Below are positions 16,387 to 25,361 of a DNA stretch of 64,000 nt, one piece after another. The first letter of the stretch is position 1, and each line of letters begins with the position of its first letter. The position numbers were made by a program, and so were the translations under genes. Under the pieces are notes generated by a model, which was not told where the DNA came from, did not search any database, and worked only from the letters and a program-made list of their open reading frames with translations. The DNA comes from Paenibacillus chibensis (GTDB lineage: Bacteria; Bacillota; Bacilli; Paenibacillales; Paenibacillaceae), in contig NZ_BIMK01000009.1 of the NCBI RefSeq assembly GCF_004001045.1, forward strand, positions 186,001-250,000, given 5' to 3'.

Positions 16387-17134
16387 GCGCATGACCTCCC
16401 AAATACGACAGCATATCGATGATTTTCTGAAAAAATGCCTGCCGGCTGTCACCCCTGCGTATTTCGCCGGAAAGCGCCCCGTCCTTGATGAACACGACGC
16501 GATGACAGTAGCTTGCAGCCACCGCGTCATGCGTAACGAGCATCATGGTGACTCCGTCTGCCTCATTCAGGCTTTCCAGCGTCTCCATGACCGTTCGCGA
16601 AGATTGGGAATCCAGTGCTCCCGTCGGCTCGTCGGCCAACAGTAAGGACGGCTCCGGAATGATCGCGCGTGCGATGGCGGCTCGCTGTCTTTGTCCCCCG
16701 GAAATTTCATATACGCGTTTGTTCAAAATATCCTTAATGCCGAGTCGGCCGGCAATTCGCTCCAGCCTTTCCTCCATGCTCCGCAGGCTCTGCTTGTCGA
16801 GCGTCAGCGGCAGCACGATATTTTCGGCGACCGTGAGCGTGTCGAGCAGATTGAAATCTTGGAACACGAATCCTAGCTCCCTCCTGCGGAATAAGGCCAG
16901 TTCCTTCTTCTTCAGCGCATGCGGATTGCTCCCGTTGATCGTCACGGTTCCGGAGCTCGGAGGATCGATGGTAGATACCATATTCAGCAGCGTTGTTTTG
17001 CCGCTGCCCGACGGTCCCATGATGCCGACGAACTCCCCTTTTTGAATCGAAAGTCCGATGTCCGTTAACGCTCGGGTGGTCACTTTGCCCGAGTATACCT
17101 TGCTAAGACCAGTGACTTTCAAGATTTCTGTCAT
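16361..17134 (-). CDS. bceA: BceA-type ABC transporter ATP-binding protein
   Basis: 257 residues with Walker A GPSGSGKTT, Q-loop FVFQDFNLL, signature ISGGQRQRAAIARA, Walker B LLLADEPTGALD and H-loop VTHD. The combination MGPSGSGKTTLLN...STID and ADEPTGALD is usual in MacB/Bce-type ATPases. It powers the adjacent permease in peptide antibiotic detoxification. The start follows AGGAGGAG. About 87 bases upstream lies a 22-base inverted repeat, the likely BceR-type site that makes transport genes inducible. A hairpin separates it from the kinase gene, so the regulator pair and the transporter pair are probably transcribed separately, as in other Bce loci. Confidence 0.93.
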   Translation of the reverse strand: MTEILKVTGLSKVYSGKVTTRALTDIGLSIQKGEFVGIMGPSGSGKTTLLNMVSTIDPPSSGTVTINGSNPHALKKKELALFRRRELGFVFQDFNLLDTLTVAENIVLPLTLDKQSLRSMEERLERIAGRLGIKDILNKRVYEISGGQRQRAAIARAIIPEPSLLLADEPTGALDSQSSRTVMETLESLNEADGVTMMLVTHDAVAASYCHRVVFIKDGALSGEIRRGDSRQAFFQKIIDMLSYLGGHAHELSTVRV

Positions 17135-17220
17135 ATGAACTCTCCTCCTAAGATGGCTCTCTCTATGTACTCCACTTTATAGCACAGCCCCGCGGTACAC
17201 TATGGATTCTCCTTACCCGA

Positions 17221-17242
17221 ACCTTAAACATTTGTAAGGTTT
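17221..17242 (-). promoter_or_regulatory. Candidate response-regulator binding site upstream of bceA
   Basis: AACCTTA (17221-17227), an 8-base spacer and the exact complement TAAGGTT (17236-17242). The position, 87 bases before the ATPase start, suits BceR activation. Assignment is by context. Confidence 0.6.
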
Positions 17243-17285
17243 TGTTCGCCCCTGCTTCGAAATGAATATTTCCTGAAATGGCAAA

Positions 17286-17308
17286 AGAACGCTGCGTGGT
17301 CCGCAGCG
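17286..17308 (-). terminator. Hairpin after the bceS gene
   Basis: CGCTGCG (17290-17296) pairs with CGCAGCG (17302-17308); leftward it is followed by TTCTTTTG. It lies between the kinase stop and the transporter promoter. Confidence 0.6.
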
Positions 17309-17322
17309 CCGTTTTACCTCTA

Positions 17323-18309
17323 CTATCTGTCAAAAACAAATCGCACTGTCGTACCTTCCCCCTGTTCGGATTCGATCTCGACCAGATGTCCCAGCTTATG
17401 GCTGACTTCTCGGACGAGATACAGTCCCATCCCGGTGGATTCATGGTAATGCCTTCCCTGGTTGCCTGTAAAATAAGGATCAAATACCCTTCCTAAATCC
17501 TCTTTCGCAATGCCGATTCCTTCATCCCGGATTTCCAGCCGTGTCTTCGAATTCTGATTCCATGCTTTGAATATGACCTTTTTGCCCGTTTCGGCTGAAT
17601 ATTTCACCGCGTTATCCATCACTTGTCCAAGCATGAACTCAAGCCATTTGGCATCGGTGATGACGATCAGATCAAAAGGGATATCCATTTCGGGGTACAC
17701 GCCTTTTCGGATAAACCACTGCCGGTTATCGGCGATGGATTTCTCCACCGCATCAAGCAGCGGGACCCCCTCCACCTTGAAATCCTGCTCGAACTTGTCC
17801 AACCTCGAAGTATATAAGGCCATTTCAAGGCCTTTCTTCAGCCGGTCGATTTCCTCCTGCAGCCCGTCTGCAGCCGGATCATCGAGATCCATATCCTGCA
17901 GCGAAAGCTGAATGACGGATACCGGCGTCTTCATGTGATGCACCCAGCGGTTAATGAATGCCGCATGGTTGTCCAGCTTCTGCTGCGTATCATAAAGGCC
18001 GCTTCTATAAAGCTGAAACTGGGCACGCAGCAAATCGCTCACCGCCTCAGCCAGCGGCGCTTCGTCAAGCTCATTCAGCGATTGATCCATTTGGCCCAGC
18101 GGTCGATCCAGTCTGGCATACATTTTTTTGTGACGGTAGAATCGATAAATGAGATACATTCCTAGAATAACCAAGCTCAATAGCGCGCCATAGGATGCAT
18201 CGGAGAAGGAGTGCCGCTCATCCGCAAGCAAGTACCACAGCCCAACTAACATGAGTTGAAGCACATAAAACAGGATCAGCGGCAGCTGCTCTTTCAGAAA
18301 AAGCTTCAT
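17323..18309 (-). CDS. bceS: BceS-type intramembrane-sensing histidine kinase
   Basis: 328 residues with two transmembrane helices (about 11-28 and 38-56) joined by only a short loop, so it has no input domain of its own. This is the hallmark of kinases that read the activity of a BceAB transporter. The HisKA motif is FINRWVHHMKTPVSVIQLSLQD, and the ATPase domain carries GQVMDNAVKYS, RDEGIGI and STGMGLYLVREV. The ATG overlaps the TGA of the response regulator (ATGA), so the two are translationally coupled. With the downstream ABC genes it forms a full sensing and resistance module against cell-wall-active peptides. Confidence 0.92.
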   Translation of the reverse strand: MKLFLKEQLPLILFYVLQLMLVGLWYLLADERHSFSDASYGALLSLVILGMYLIYRFYRHKKMYARLDRPLGQMDQSLNELDEAPLAEAVSDLLRAQFQLYRSGLYDTQQKLDNHAAFINRWVHHMKTPVSVIQLSLQDMDLDDPAADGLQEEIDRLKKGLEMALYTSRLDKFEQDFKVEGVPLLDAVEKSIADNRQWFIRKGVYPEMDIPFDLIVITDAKWLEFMLGQVMDNAVKYSAETGKKVIFKAWNQNSKTRLEIRDEGIGIAKEDLGRVFDPYFTGNQGRHYHESTGMGLYLVREVSHKLGHLVEIESEQGEGTTVRFVFDR

Positions 18310-19022
18310 GTCTCTAATACTCCCTCCAGGCGAAGCTTGTAGCCTGCTCCCCGAACGGTTTCGATCGAATCTTCCATGCCGAGATCCTTTAACTTTTTGC
18401 GGATTCGGGTGATATAGACGTTGAGCGTATTGTCATCAATGAAATGCCGATCCTCCCACATGAGATCGAGCAGCCTTCCCCTGCTGACAATACGGTTTGC
18501 CTTCTTCATCAAAGCTTCAACGAGGACGGCTTCTTTTTGCGTCAATTCAGCACCGCCTTGTTTATACGTCAGCATAAAGCGCTCCGGATAAAGCACCAGC
18601 CCCGATGCCTCTACCGTTCGTTCCTCCGTCTTGGCAGAATAAGAGCCATAAGCCCTTCGTAAATGACTGCGGATCTTTGCCACCACGACATCGTAATGAA
18701 AAGGCTTGGTGATATAATCGTCCGCACCGTTTTCCAGCGCCATGACCTGATCCATCTCGCTTTCCCTCGCAGAAATGAACAGGATCGGGCAGATGGAATG
18801 CGACCGGATCTTTCGACACCAATAGAACCCGTCAAACATCGGCAAATTCACGTCCAGCAGTACGAGATCCGGCTTTGCTTCCCTAAATTCATCCATGACA
18901 TGGTGAAAATCCACGACGGCCCTTGCCGTGTAGCCGTATTTCTCGATATGCGATTTCAGGAGCCCTGCAATTTTGGCATCATCTTCAATGATCAATATTC
19001 GGATTGATTCCAGTTTCCTCAT
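18306..19022 (-). CDS. bceR: BceR-type OmpR-family response regulator
   Basis: About 238 residues. The receiver domain (residues 8-120) has the acidic pair IIEDD, the phosphorylated Asp in LVLLDVNLP, Thr/Ser in FISARE and Lys in ITKPF. A winged-helix output domain follows, with VSRGRLLDLMWEDRHFIDDNTLNVYITRIRKKL, characteristic of the OmpR/PhoB class. It would activate the bceAB promoter, which has a dyad at 17221-17242. The ATG at 19022 is preferred because GGTGGG lies seven bases before it; a GTG at 19034 and an ATG at 19028 are in frame. The gene is first in the bceRS unit. Confidence 0.92.
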   Translation of the reverse strand: MRKLESIRILIIEDDAKIAGLLKSHIEKYGYTARAVVDFHHVMDEFREAKPDLVLLDVNLPMFDGFYWCRKIRSHSICPILFISARESEMDQVMALENGADDYITKPFHYDVVVAKIRSHLRRAYGSYSAKTEERTVEASGLVLYPERFMLTYKQGGAELTQKEAVLVEALMKKANRIVSRGRLLDLMWEDRHFIDDNTLNVYITRIRKKLKDLGMEDSIETVRGAGYKLRLEGVLET

Positions 19023-19191
19023 CTCCATTCCCACCGCATTTGCGGATTGTATTTTCTCTCATATCCATTTGTTGCGGCGATTCATATGATATATAAATTT
19101 TTCCTAACTCATCCTCTGAAACAACTTCGGCGGCTGTAAAAGCCGATCCCTGTAACAGAGATCCGGACACAGCGGCAAAGGAGATGACAGC

Positions 19192-19725
19192 ATGGCTAAT
19201 TTCAAAGTTTTCAACCGATCGACACGTCCTTTGTATACGCAAAACGTGAATACTTACGCTTCACCCGTGATCGGCACAGAGGCAGGTTCGGGCGCCGCCT
19301 CGGCGGGAGAATCCTTTATGCTCACCTCGGGCAGCGTCAGCGTTCCGGCTTCGCAAAGCCTACTGCTGCAAATCAGCAACCCTTCAGGAAGCGGGAAATC
19401 GGTTCATGTCTCCCGAATATCGGGTGGTGCTACAGCCGCTGCAGCAGTCAACGTGTATTCCGGCGGTACGATTACCGGTGGAACAACGCCTACGCCTCAG
19501 AATAATTTGTTCGGCAGCAGCATAGCCTCCGTCGTAGCTGCCCGTCAAAATAACGGCACGCTTGGAGGTACCCCCATTCTCTATTTGAACTTGCCGATTA
19601 CGACAGGAATATATTCAATCAACTTGGACGGCTCGCTGATCGTTCCGCCCGGACAGACGCTGACGGTTACGCTTGGGACTGGAGCATTAACGGCTTCCGT
19701 CAATTTGACCTGGTGGGAAGCTTAA
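19192..19725 (+). CDS. Uncharacterised glycine/threonine/serine-rich protein, first of a tandem pair
   Basis: 177 residues, not recognised. It has no signal peptide and no transmembrane segment. The composition is rich in G, T, S, V and N with alternating polar and hydrophobic residues, pointing to an all-beta fold. Landmarks shared with the next gene are RPLYTQNVNTYASPVI near the start, ISNPSGSGKSVHVSRISGG, NNLFGSS...VVAARQ, VPPGQTLTVT and the terminal WWEA. An AAAGGAGATGA site precedes the ATG. Similar length and ends show that the two genes are duplicates. Surface or spore-surface assembly is conceivable but is not shown by anything in the sequence. Confidence 0.75.
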   Translation: MANFKVFNRSTRPLYTQNVNTYASPVIGTEAGSGAASAGESFMLTSGSVSVPASQSLLLQISNPSGSGKSVHVSRISGGATAAAAVNVYSGGTITGGTTPTPQNNLFGSSIASVVAARQNNGTLGGTPILYLNLPITTGIYSINLDGSLIVPPGQTLTVTLGTGALTASVNLTWWEA

Positions 19726-19768
19726 ATGAAAGAACGTGATGATACCGAACCTGTGAGGAGGGGACCGC

Positions 19769-20349
19769 ATGCCCAATGATTATGTGTTCGACGACCCCAA
19801 CCAGCCCGTGTACACCAACCTGACCAACACTTACACTTCTCCAGGGATCGTTGCTCCACCGGAGACAAACGCCGGCGCGACGGGAAATCTGTATGTCGTG
19901 AATGCAAGTAACTCCACAACGCTCGGCCTCCTCGGGGGGAGCGTTATAATAACCATTCAAGTCTCCAATCCGGCCGGAAGCGGCAAAACGCTCTATGTCT
20001 CAAGGGAAACGGGCGGCGTGAACGTCGCACTGAATCTGCTCTCGTCCTTCAGCGGTAATTTAACGCTAACCAAGGGCGGCACACTGACTTCACCGACGAC
20101 GTTAACTCCCGTGAACAGTAATTTTGGAAGTACCCGTACGAGCGTGATGACCGCACGCTCTTCGACCGCGGCGCCAACGGGCGGAACTACCTTTACAGCG
20201 TTCCTCTTCAGGCGGGGCCATTCCTCTATAACGAAAATGGACGGTACGTGGTTCCCCCAGGTCAGACATTCACAATGACCGTCAGCGCGTCACTGACCGT
20301 AGCGGGTCTTGTCGGAACCTCCGCAGATCTCGTATGGTGGGAAGCCTAG
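19769..20349 (+). pseudogene. Second WWEA protein, frameshifted paralogue
   Basis: The frame starting at 19769 (after GAGGAGGGG) is homologous to the upstream gene (QPVYTNLTNTYTSPGIV, SNPAGSGKTLYVSRETGG, NSNFGSTRTSVMTARSS). After codon 145 or so it reads a foreign tail and stops at 20278. From about 20203 a second frame carries the missing homologous end (PLQAGPFLYNENGRYVVPPG, then ADLVWWEA) to a stop at 20349. One missing base near 20201-20203 explains it; restored length would be about 193 residues. Possible causes are a real mutation, phase variation, programmed frameshifting or an assembly error. The site is TTCCTCTTC, not a classical slippery heptamer. Confidence 0.8.
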
Positions 20350-20375
20350 ACTCGGCCAATAAGATCGATTTGTTA

Positions 20376-21275
20376 TTACCTGCTGACAGTTTGCGGCAGA
20401 GGCTGCCAGCCCGTCAACCAAGCCTGGGCCGTTCGAATCAGCTTTTGTGCCGCAGGCGTGCTGCTCTGCGAAGGATTGAGCGCAATTCCTAAATTCCGGC
20501 AGCTGTGATCCTCGAGTTCAAGCGCCGCGACTGTATTCGTTCTTCCCTGTATGATCATTTCCGGCAGGATGCTGATGCCAAGACCGTTTTCGACCATGGC
20601 GATGATGGCATAATCATCCGCAGCCTGAAATGAAACGGGTGGCTTGATATTGCCCTTCTTCAACACCCGTCTGACATCGTAATCGCTGCCTTCCTTCGGC
20701 ATGATGAACGGTTCTTGCGCAATTTGACTGTATTGGATAGAGGGATGACCTGACAAAGGATGTCCCGGCGGCATGATGCAAAGCATCCGGTCCTGTCTGA
20801 GCGGAATGATATGAAATGAATCCATCGTCGGCAGCGAGACGAATCCAAAATCGATTTCTCCTTTAAGCAGCCATTCCTCGATCTCATGATAATCCCCTTC
20901 AAACAACCGGACTTCAATATTCGGATGCTCGCTGAGGAACTGACGGATTATCCCGGGCAGCCAGTGGACGGAAATACTGGTGAAGGTTCCGATCCGGATC
21001 GTTCCCACCTCAATGCCGCTGATTAACGCCGCCTCCTGTTTGAGCTGCTCCTGCACCAGCAGTATATCCCGTATGTATTTCAGCATGCGTTCTCCGTTAT
21101 CAGTCAGTTTTACGCCGGAACGGCTGCGGCTCAGAAGCGTAAATCCGAATTCCGTTTCCAGGCTGTGAATGGCATGACTGACACCGGACTGCGTTAAACC
21201 GAGCACTTCCGCGGCTTTGGTTAAACTGCCCAGCTCGACAACCCGCTGTATTATTTCGTATTTAATCAGACTCAT
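20376..21275 (-). CDS. LysR family transcriptional regulator
   Basis: 299 residues. The N-terminal winged helix reads MSLIKYEIIQRVVELGSLTKAAEVLGLTQSGVSHAIHSLE. The effector domain follows, with RIGTFTSISVHWLPGIIRQF and GEIDFGFVSLP. It resembles the subgroup of LysR proteins that sit divergently to EamA exporters, which is its situation here: 160 bases separate the two starts. It probably represses itself and activates the exporter when the ligand is present. The ligand is unknown. The ATG follows GGAGTGA. Confidence 0.9.
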   Translation of the reverse strand: MSLIKYEIIQRVVELGSLTKAAEVLGLTQSGVSHAIHSLETEFGFTLLSRSRSGVKLTDNGERMLKYIRDILLVQEQLKQEAALISGIEVGTIRIGTFTSISVHWLPGIIRQFLSEHPNIEVRLFEGDYHEIEEWLLKGEIDFGFVSLPTMDSFHIIPLRQDRMLCIMPPGHPLSGHPSIQYSQIAQEPFIMPKEGSDYDVRRVLKKGNIKPPVSFQAADDYAIIAMVENGLGISILPEMIIQGRTNTVAALELEDHSCRNLGIALNPSQSSTPAAQKLIRTAQAWLTGWQPLPQTVSR

Positions 21276-21326
21276 GAATCTTCACTCCGTCTCACAAACT
21301 TGTTCGTTCAGAACCATTAATTTTTC

Positions 21327-21341
21327 TCATGCTAATAATGA
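21327..21341. promoter_or_regulatory. Candidate LysR-type operator between the LysR and EamA genes
   Basis: TCAT-N7-ATGA is a 15-base dyad that contains the T-N11-A pattern of LysR boxes. It lies 52 bases before the regulator start and 95 bases before the exporter start. Confidence 0.45.
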
Positions 21342-21435
21342 TAAACATTCAATTTTCTTATCCTAAAATACCACTTATACTGATTCAGGCACAATATGAA
21401 ATTGACTTCATGATGTAAAGGCTGGAACATATTCG

Positions 21436-22329
21436 ATGAAACAATATAAGGCAGATTTAATCATTCTTATGGTGACCTTCTTCTGGGGATCCTCTTATTT
21501 ATTCATGAAAGTCGGTTTGAACTCACTGGAGCCGTTTAACTTGATCGCACTTCGCTTCGGCGTGGCATTTATTGCGGCAGGCTCACTATTTTTCAAGAGA
21601 ATCCTCCTTGCAGACCGTAAAAGCATACTCTACTCGCTGTTCCTTGGATTGCTGCTGTTCGGCGTCTTCGCCTCCATTATGCTCGGGCTGCGCGGCACCT
21701 CGACCTCCAACGCCGGTTTCCTGATGAGCCTGACGGTGATCTTTGTGCCGGTCTTGTCGGCCTTGTTCATGAAAACCAAACCGGACAAGCGCCTTGTCGC
21801 AGGCATACTCCTTGCGATGACCGGGATCGGTATGCTTACCTTGAAGCCTCATGCCACGCTGCAATCCGGCGATGCCTGGTGTATTCTCGCTGCGCTTCTG
21901 TTTGCCTTGCATATTATCATGACCGGCAAAGCCGCGAAAAACACCGATTCACTGAACGTCGGTATTCTTCAGCTGGGATTTGCCGCTTCTTTCGGCCTGA
22001 TCTTTTCCTTGCTGTTCGAGTCGCCCAAATTACCGGGAAGCACTTCAGGCTGGATCGCCGTACTTGCTCTTGGCATCGTGTGCAGCGCAATCGGTTTCGT
22101 TCTCCAGGCCATCGCGCAGCAGTATACCACACCAACCCATACCGGCCTGATTTTCGCGCTGGAGCCGGTTGTCGCGGCCGTGTTCAGCATTGTTTTTTTG
22201 CATGAATCGCTGACAATTCAGGGATATTTCGGTGCGGCCATGGTGCTGCTTGGCGTAGCGCTATCAGAGCTGGATGCGAGAAAGCTGTTCGGCTTCCGGA
22301 AGATGGCCCGGGGCTCTTCGTATACATAG
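21436..22329 (+). CDS. EamA/DMT family transporter
   Basis: 297 residues with ten transmembrane helices in two EamA repeats. The first repeat shows LIILMVTFFWGSSYLFMKVG and the second DAWCILAALLFALHIIMTGKA, ending in FALEPVVAAVFSIVFLHESL. Members export amino acids, metabolites or drugs by proton-coupled or other secondary transport. The substrate is not predictable. It is divergent from the LysR gene and is followed by a bidirectional terminator, so it forms its own transcript. Confidence 0.9.
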   Translation: MKQYKADLIILMVTFFWGSSYLFMKVGLNSLEPFNLIALRFGVAFIAAGSLFFKRILLADRKSILYSLFLGLLLFGVFASIMLGLRGTSTSNAGFLMSLTVIFVPVLSALFMKTKPDKRLVAGILLAMTGIGMLTLKPHATLQSGDAWCILAALLFALHIIMTGKAAKNTDSLNVGILQLGFAASFGLIFSLLFESPKLPGSTSGWIAVLALGIVCSAIGFVLQAIAQQYTTPTHTGLIFALEPVVAAVFSIVFLHESLTIQGYFGAAMVLLGVALSELDARKLFGFRKMARGSSYT

Positions 22330-22353
22330 CGGCACATCATTGTTCGTTCATAA

Positions 22354-22389
22354 AAAAGAGCAGCCCGGAATATTCCGGGCTGCTCTTTT
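22354..22389. terminator. Bidirectional terminator
   Basis: A perfect 36-base palindrome (arm AAAAGAGCAGCCCGGAAT) lies between the convergent EamA and GH3 genes. It is flanked by A and T runs. Confidence 0.9.
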
Positions 22390-22390
22390 C

Positions 22391-23710
22391 TTATTTTCTC
22401 AAACCGTATTTCTTCAGCAAACTTTTCATATCCGCATTAATCGCCTGTACATCCGGGCCGGCTGCCGGTTTATCCGATAGTCCGTAAGCCTGTTTCAGCT
22501 TCAGAATCGCATAAACCCGGTTGTTCAGCACATCCTCAGAAATGGAGCCGTCTTTAACGGCTGCGGTTAACGCCGCAATCGCTTGCTTCTCTTTATCGTA
22601 ATCATGTCCGACCAGGATGATGTTACCTCCGGCAAGAATGGCGCTCACCGAAGCTTTTCCGATCTCATAATTTTGCTCAATGGCACCCATCGTCATATCA
22701 TCCGAGATCACCACGCCTTGATAACCCAATTCATTGCGCAGCAAGTCTGTGATGATCTTTTTCGAGAAGGATGCCGGATAATCCGGGTCGATCTTCGGCA
22801 TAAGTAGATGAGCGATCATGACGACCTCCGCTTTATGTTGGATCGCATCCTTAAAAGGAACGAGTTCCAGCTTGCGCAGGCGGGAAAGATCATGATTCAC
22901 GACCGGAAGCGAGGTGTGGGAATCGACGGAGGTGTCTCCATGGCCGGGGAAATGCTTGATGACCGGAACGACCTTCTGTGCCCGGATGCCTTCCATCGTG
23001 GCGATCCCCATTCTGCTGACCAGATCGGCCTTGTTGCCGAATGACCGGTCTCCGATAACCGGATTGTCCGGATTACTATTAATATCCAGTACTGGAGCAA
23101 AGTCCATGTTAAGGCCAAATCCTGACAACTCATGACCAAGCGTCTGCCCGATTCCGCCTGACAGTTCCGTGCTATCCTTCTGTCCGATAGCCTTCATCGC
23201 AGGTATTTTCACAAAATCGGCAGGCATGCGGGATACGCGCCCTCCCTCTTCATCGACGCTCATCCAGAGCGGCACGGGGTTGGATTTATTAACCGCCTTG
23301 AGATCATTGAACAACTGGAGTGCCTGCTTGGTGCTCTCAATGTTGTTTTTATAGAAAATAAATCCGCCGACATGATATTTCTCGATCAATTCCCTCGTCG
23401 CATCGCTGCTCTTGACCCCATCCATACCGACAAGAACCAGCTGCCCGATCTTCTCCTCCGTCGTGAGCTTGTTCAGCTGTTCCAGCGCCGGATCATTAGG
23501 CACTTTATTCACATCCTCCGGCTGCGTTTCCTGATTACCGGATGGCGTATTGGGCTCATTGGTATTCGAGGAACCCTGCGTATCTTGGCTCCCGGATTGA
23601 TTCGATGCATTTCCCGTCCCCGGCTTGGCCGAATCCGTTCCTCCCCCGCATCCGGCGGTTAACATTCCGGCAAGCATCAGGGTCATGCCGAGCTGCCATA
23701 TCCTCTTCAT
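22391..23710 (-). CDS. nagZ: GH3 family lipoprotein, NagZ-like beta-N-acetylglucosaminidase
   Basis: About 439 residues. A lipoprotein signal (lipobox LTAGC) is followed by a low-complexity G/S/N/T/Q linker (residues 25-65) and a single GH3 TIM barrel. The motif KHFPGHGDTSVDSHTSLP contains the His/Asp dyad loop typical of NagZ-type enzymes, and VISDDMTMGAI holds the nucleophile Asp. It probably trims GlcNAc from muropeptides outside the membrane during wall recycling. The start at 23710 lies seven bases after AAAGGAG; an ATG two codons earlier is too close to that site. It is co-directional with the fluoride exporter gene, 37 bases downstream of its stop. Confidence 0.87.
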   Translation of the reverse strand: MKRIWQLGMTLMLAGMLTAGCGGGTDSAKPGTGNASNQSGSQDTQGSSNTNEPNTPSGNQETQPEDVNKVPNDPALEQLNKLTTEEKIGQLVLVGMDGVKSSDATRELIEKYHVGGFIFYKNNIESTKQALQLFNDLKAVNKSNPVPLWMSVDEEGGRVSRMPADFVKIPAMKAIGQKDSTELSGGIGQTLGHELSGFGLNMDFAPVLDINSNPDNPVIGDRSFGNKADLVSRMGIATMEGIRAQKVVPVIKHFPGHGDTSVDSHTSLPVVNHDLSRLRKLELVPFKDAIQHKAEVVMIAHLLMPKIDPDYPASFSKKIITDLLRNELGYQGVVISDDMTMGAIEQNYEIGKASVSAILAGGNIILVGHDYDKEKQAIAALTAAVKDGSISEDVLNNRVYAILKLKQAYGLSDKPAAGPDVQAINADMKSLLKKYGLRK

Positions 23711-23747
23711 GTTCATGCTCCTTTCTCTTCCCGAGAGTCTGCAGTAT

Positions 23748-25106
23748 TCACTCTTCTTGCCCTTCTTGGTCCGTTTCGGGTTGTTTCTTTGAAGGGTTCT
23801 TGTGCATCAGATTTCGCCGGGTCGCAAGCGTCGTGCCCGGAGGTACCTGTATCAAATGGCTTTTGGATATGCCAATACGCTGCGAGGTGTAAATGCCGCT
23901 GTATCCCGAAAATAGATAGCTGATAAGGCAGGCGATAAACATATAAACCGCTCCGCTCGAACCGAACAATTCGATCCCCATCAAAAAACAGGCTATCGGC
24001 GTATGCGTCGCCCCGCAAAACACCGCAATAAAACCAAGCGCGGCCAAAAATGGACCATATAAATGGAAAACATCCGCCAGCGTGTGCCCGAGAGTCGCGC
24101 CGATCGCAAACAACGGCGTGACTTCGCCGCCCTGAAACCCTGCTCCTAGTGTAACCGAAGTCAAGATCAGCTTCCATAGGAAAGCAAAATCAGGAACATA
24201 CTGACTTAAGGCGTCCGAAATCAGCGGGATGCTGAGACCCAAATATTCGCGGGAGCCAATGACAAATACCAGGCCGATGACAATCAAGCCGCCTACTGCA
24301 CTCTTCAGGGCGGGATGATGGAACCACCGCGTAAACAGCTTTTTCAGCGCATGCGTTAGCTCACTGAAGCAAATGCTTGCCAGCGCAAACAGAAGCGACG
24401 CAGCCGTTACCTTGAGAAGCACCGAGAAGCTGAGAGCTGGTGCTATCATTTGCGGGTATTGGACATGCGACACACCCCACAGCTTCGTCGTGATCAAATG
24501 ACCGACAAAGCTGGCCGTAAAGCAGGGAATCAATGCCTCGTACTGAATGAGGCCAATGGCGATGACTTCCAAACCGAAGAGGGTTCCCGCAAGCGGGGTT
24601 CCGAACACCGAGCCGAAGCCGCCGCTAATGCCGCACATCAGCAGAATCTTGCGGTCTGCTGCACCGGCCTTGATCCAAAGGCCGAAGCGTTCCGCCAGGC
24701 TCCCTCCCATTTGTACTGCGGTTCCTTCGCGCCCGGCTGAACCTCCGAACAAATGCGTGATCAGCGTGCCGAATAACACCAGCGGAGCCATTCGCAGCGG
24801 AATAGCCTCATTTCCGTTATGGATCTGTTCCAGGATCAAATTGTTGCCTTTGGAGCTGTTCTTGCCCACTTTCCAATACAAATAGCTGACCAAAGCCCCG
24901 CCCAGCGGAAGAAAATACAGCAGCCAGGGATGCTCCAGCCGGGTATCTGTCACGAATTCCAGCGCGATCAGGAAGATGGCCGAAGCCGACCCGCTCAAAA
25001 TCCCTACAACGCCTCCCAGCCAGATCCATTTAAAGAAACTGCGAAACAATGCTGCATGACTCAGATTCGAAAGCTTTTGGATATTCGGAAATTTATTCTG
25101 ATTCAT
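23748..25106 (-). CDS. CLC-F type fluoride/proton antiporter
   Basis: 452 residues, a CLC channel/transporter family member. In chloride-type CLCs the first filter motif is GSGIP; here it is GNNL (residues 87-90, SSKGNNLILEQI), and the second is GREGT (125-129). This GNNL-type pair marks the fluoride-selective CLC-F group. It expels fluoride that enters as HF, so it protects enolase and pyrophosphatase. A fluoride riboswitch and terminator lie in its leader, which independently supports the substrate. The start is uncertain: ATG at 25106, or the TTG just before it, which is nearer to AAGGGG. The GH3 gene follows and could be co-transcribed. Confidence 0.92.
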   Translation of the reverse strand: MNQNKFPNIQKLSNLSHAALFRSFFKWIWLGGVVGILSGSASAIFLIALEFVTDTRLEHPWLLYFLPLGGALVSYLYWKVGKNSSKGNNLILEQIHNGNEAIPLRMAPLVLFGTLITHLFGGSAGREGTAVQMGGSLAERFGLWIKAGAADRKILLMCGISGGFGSVFGTPLAGTLFGLEVIAIGLIQYEALIPCFTASFVGHLITTKLWGVSHVQYPQMIAPALSFSVLLKVTAASLLFALASICFSELTHALKKLFTRWFHHPALKSAVGGLIVIGLVFVIGSREYLGLSIPLISDALSQYVPDFAFLWKLILTSVTLGAGFQGGEVTPLFAIGATLGHTLADVFHLYGPFLAALGFIAVFCGATHTPIACFLMGIELFGSSGAVYMFIACLISYLFSGYSGIYTSQRIGISKSHLIQVPPGTTLATRRNLMHKNPSKKQPETDQEGQEE

Positions 25107-25174
25107 CAATTCAGTTATGCCCCTTTTCCTCAACGATATGTAAAAGAATACGGCGCACGCTTGGCAGGAGCACT

Positions 25175-25224
25175 GAAAACAAAACAGACTCCTACCAGTG
25201 TGTGATTCTTTCACTGGTAGGAGT
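25175..25224 (-). terminator. Attenuator terminator of the fluoride riboswitch
   Basis: Read leftward, ACTCCTACCAGTG (25224-25212) pairs with CACTGGTAGGAGT (25200-25188), a 13-base stem, followed by CTGTTTTGTTTTC. The first arm includes the 3' end of the aptamer, so aptamer folding with fluoride should prevent the terminator. Without ligand, transcription stops before the exporter. Confidence 0.9.
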
Positions 25225-25264
25225 CATCAGCCTTGCGGCGGTTATGGCGAACTCCATCGCCTCG
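25216..25264 (-). ncRNA. Fluoride riboswitch (crcB motif)
   Basis: The leftward strand reads GGCGATGGAGTTCGCC, then ATAACCGCCGCAAGGC, then TGATGACTCCTACC. This is the crcB-motif consensus: GGCGATGG...TTCGCC stem-loop, AACCGCC, and the conserved TGATGACTCCTAC end that forms the pseudoknot. It is followed by an overlapping terminator and the CLC-F gene. Confidence 0.93.
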
Positions 25265-25361
25265 TTACCATGATTTGCTGTTTACATTGTATACGAGTGC
25301 ATCGGATTTCGTCAACTGCAGTGTACCGTTTATCATGTCCTGATGGTCGTCCGGCCCGCTT

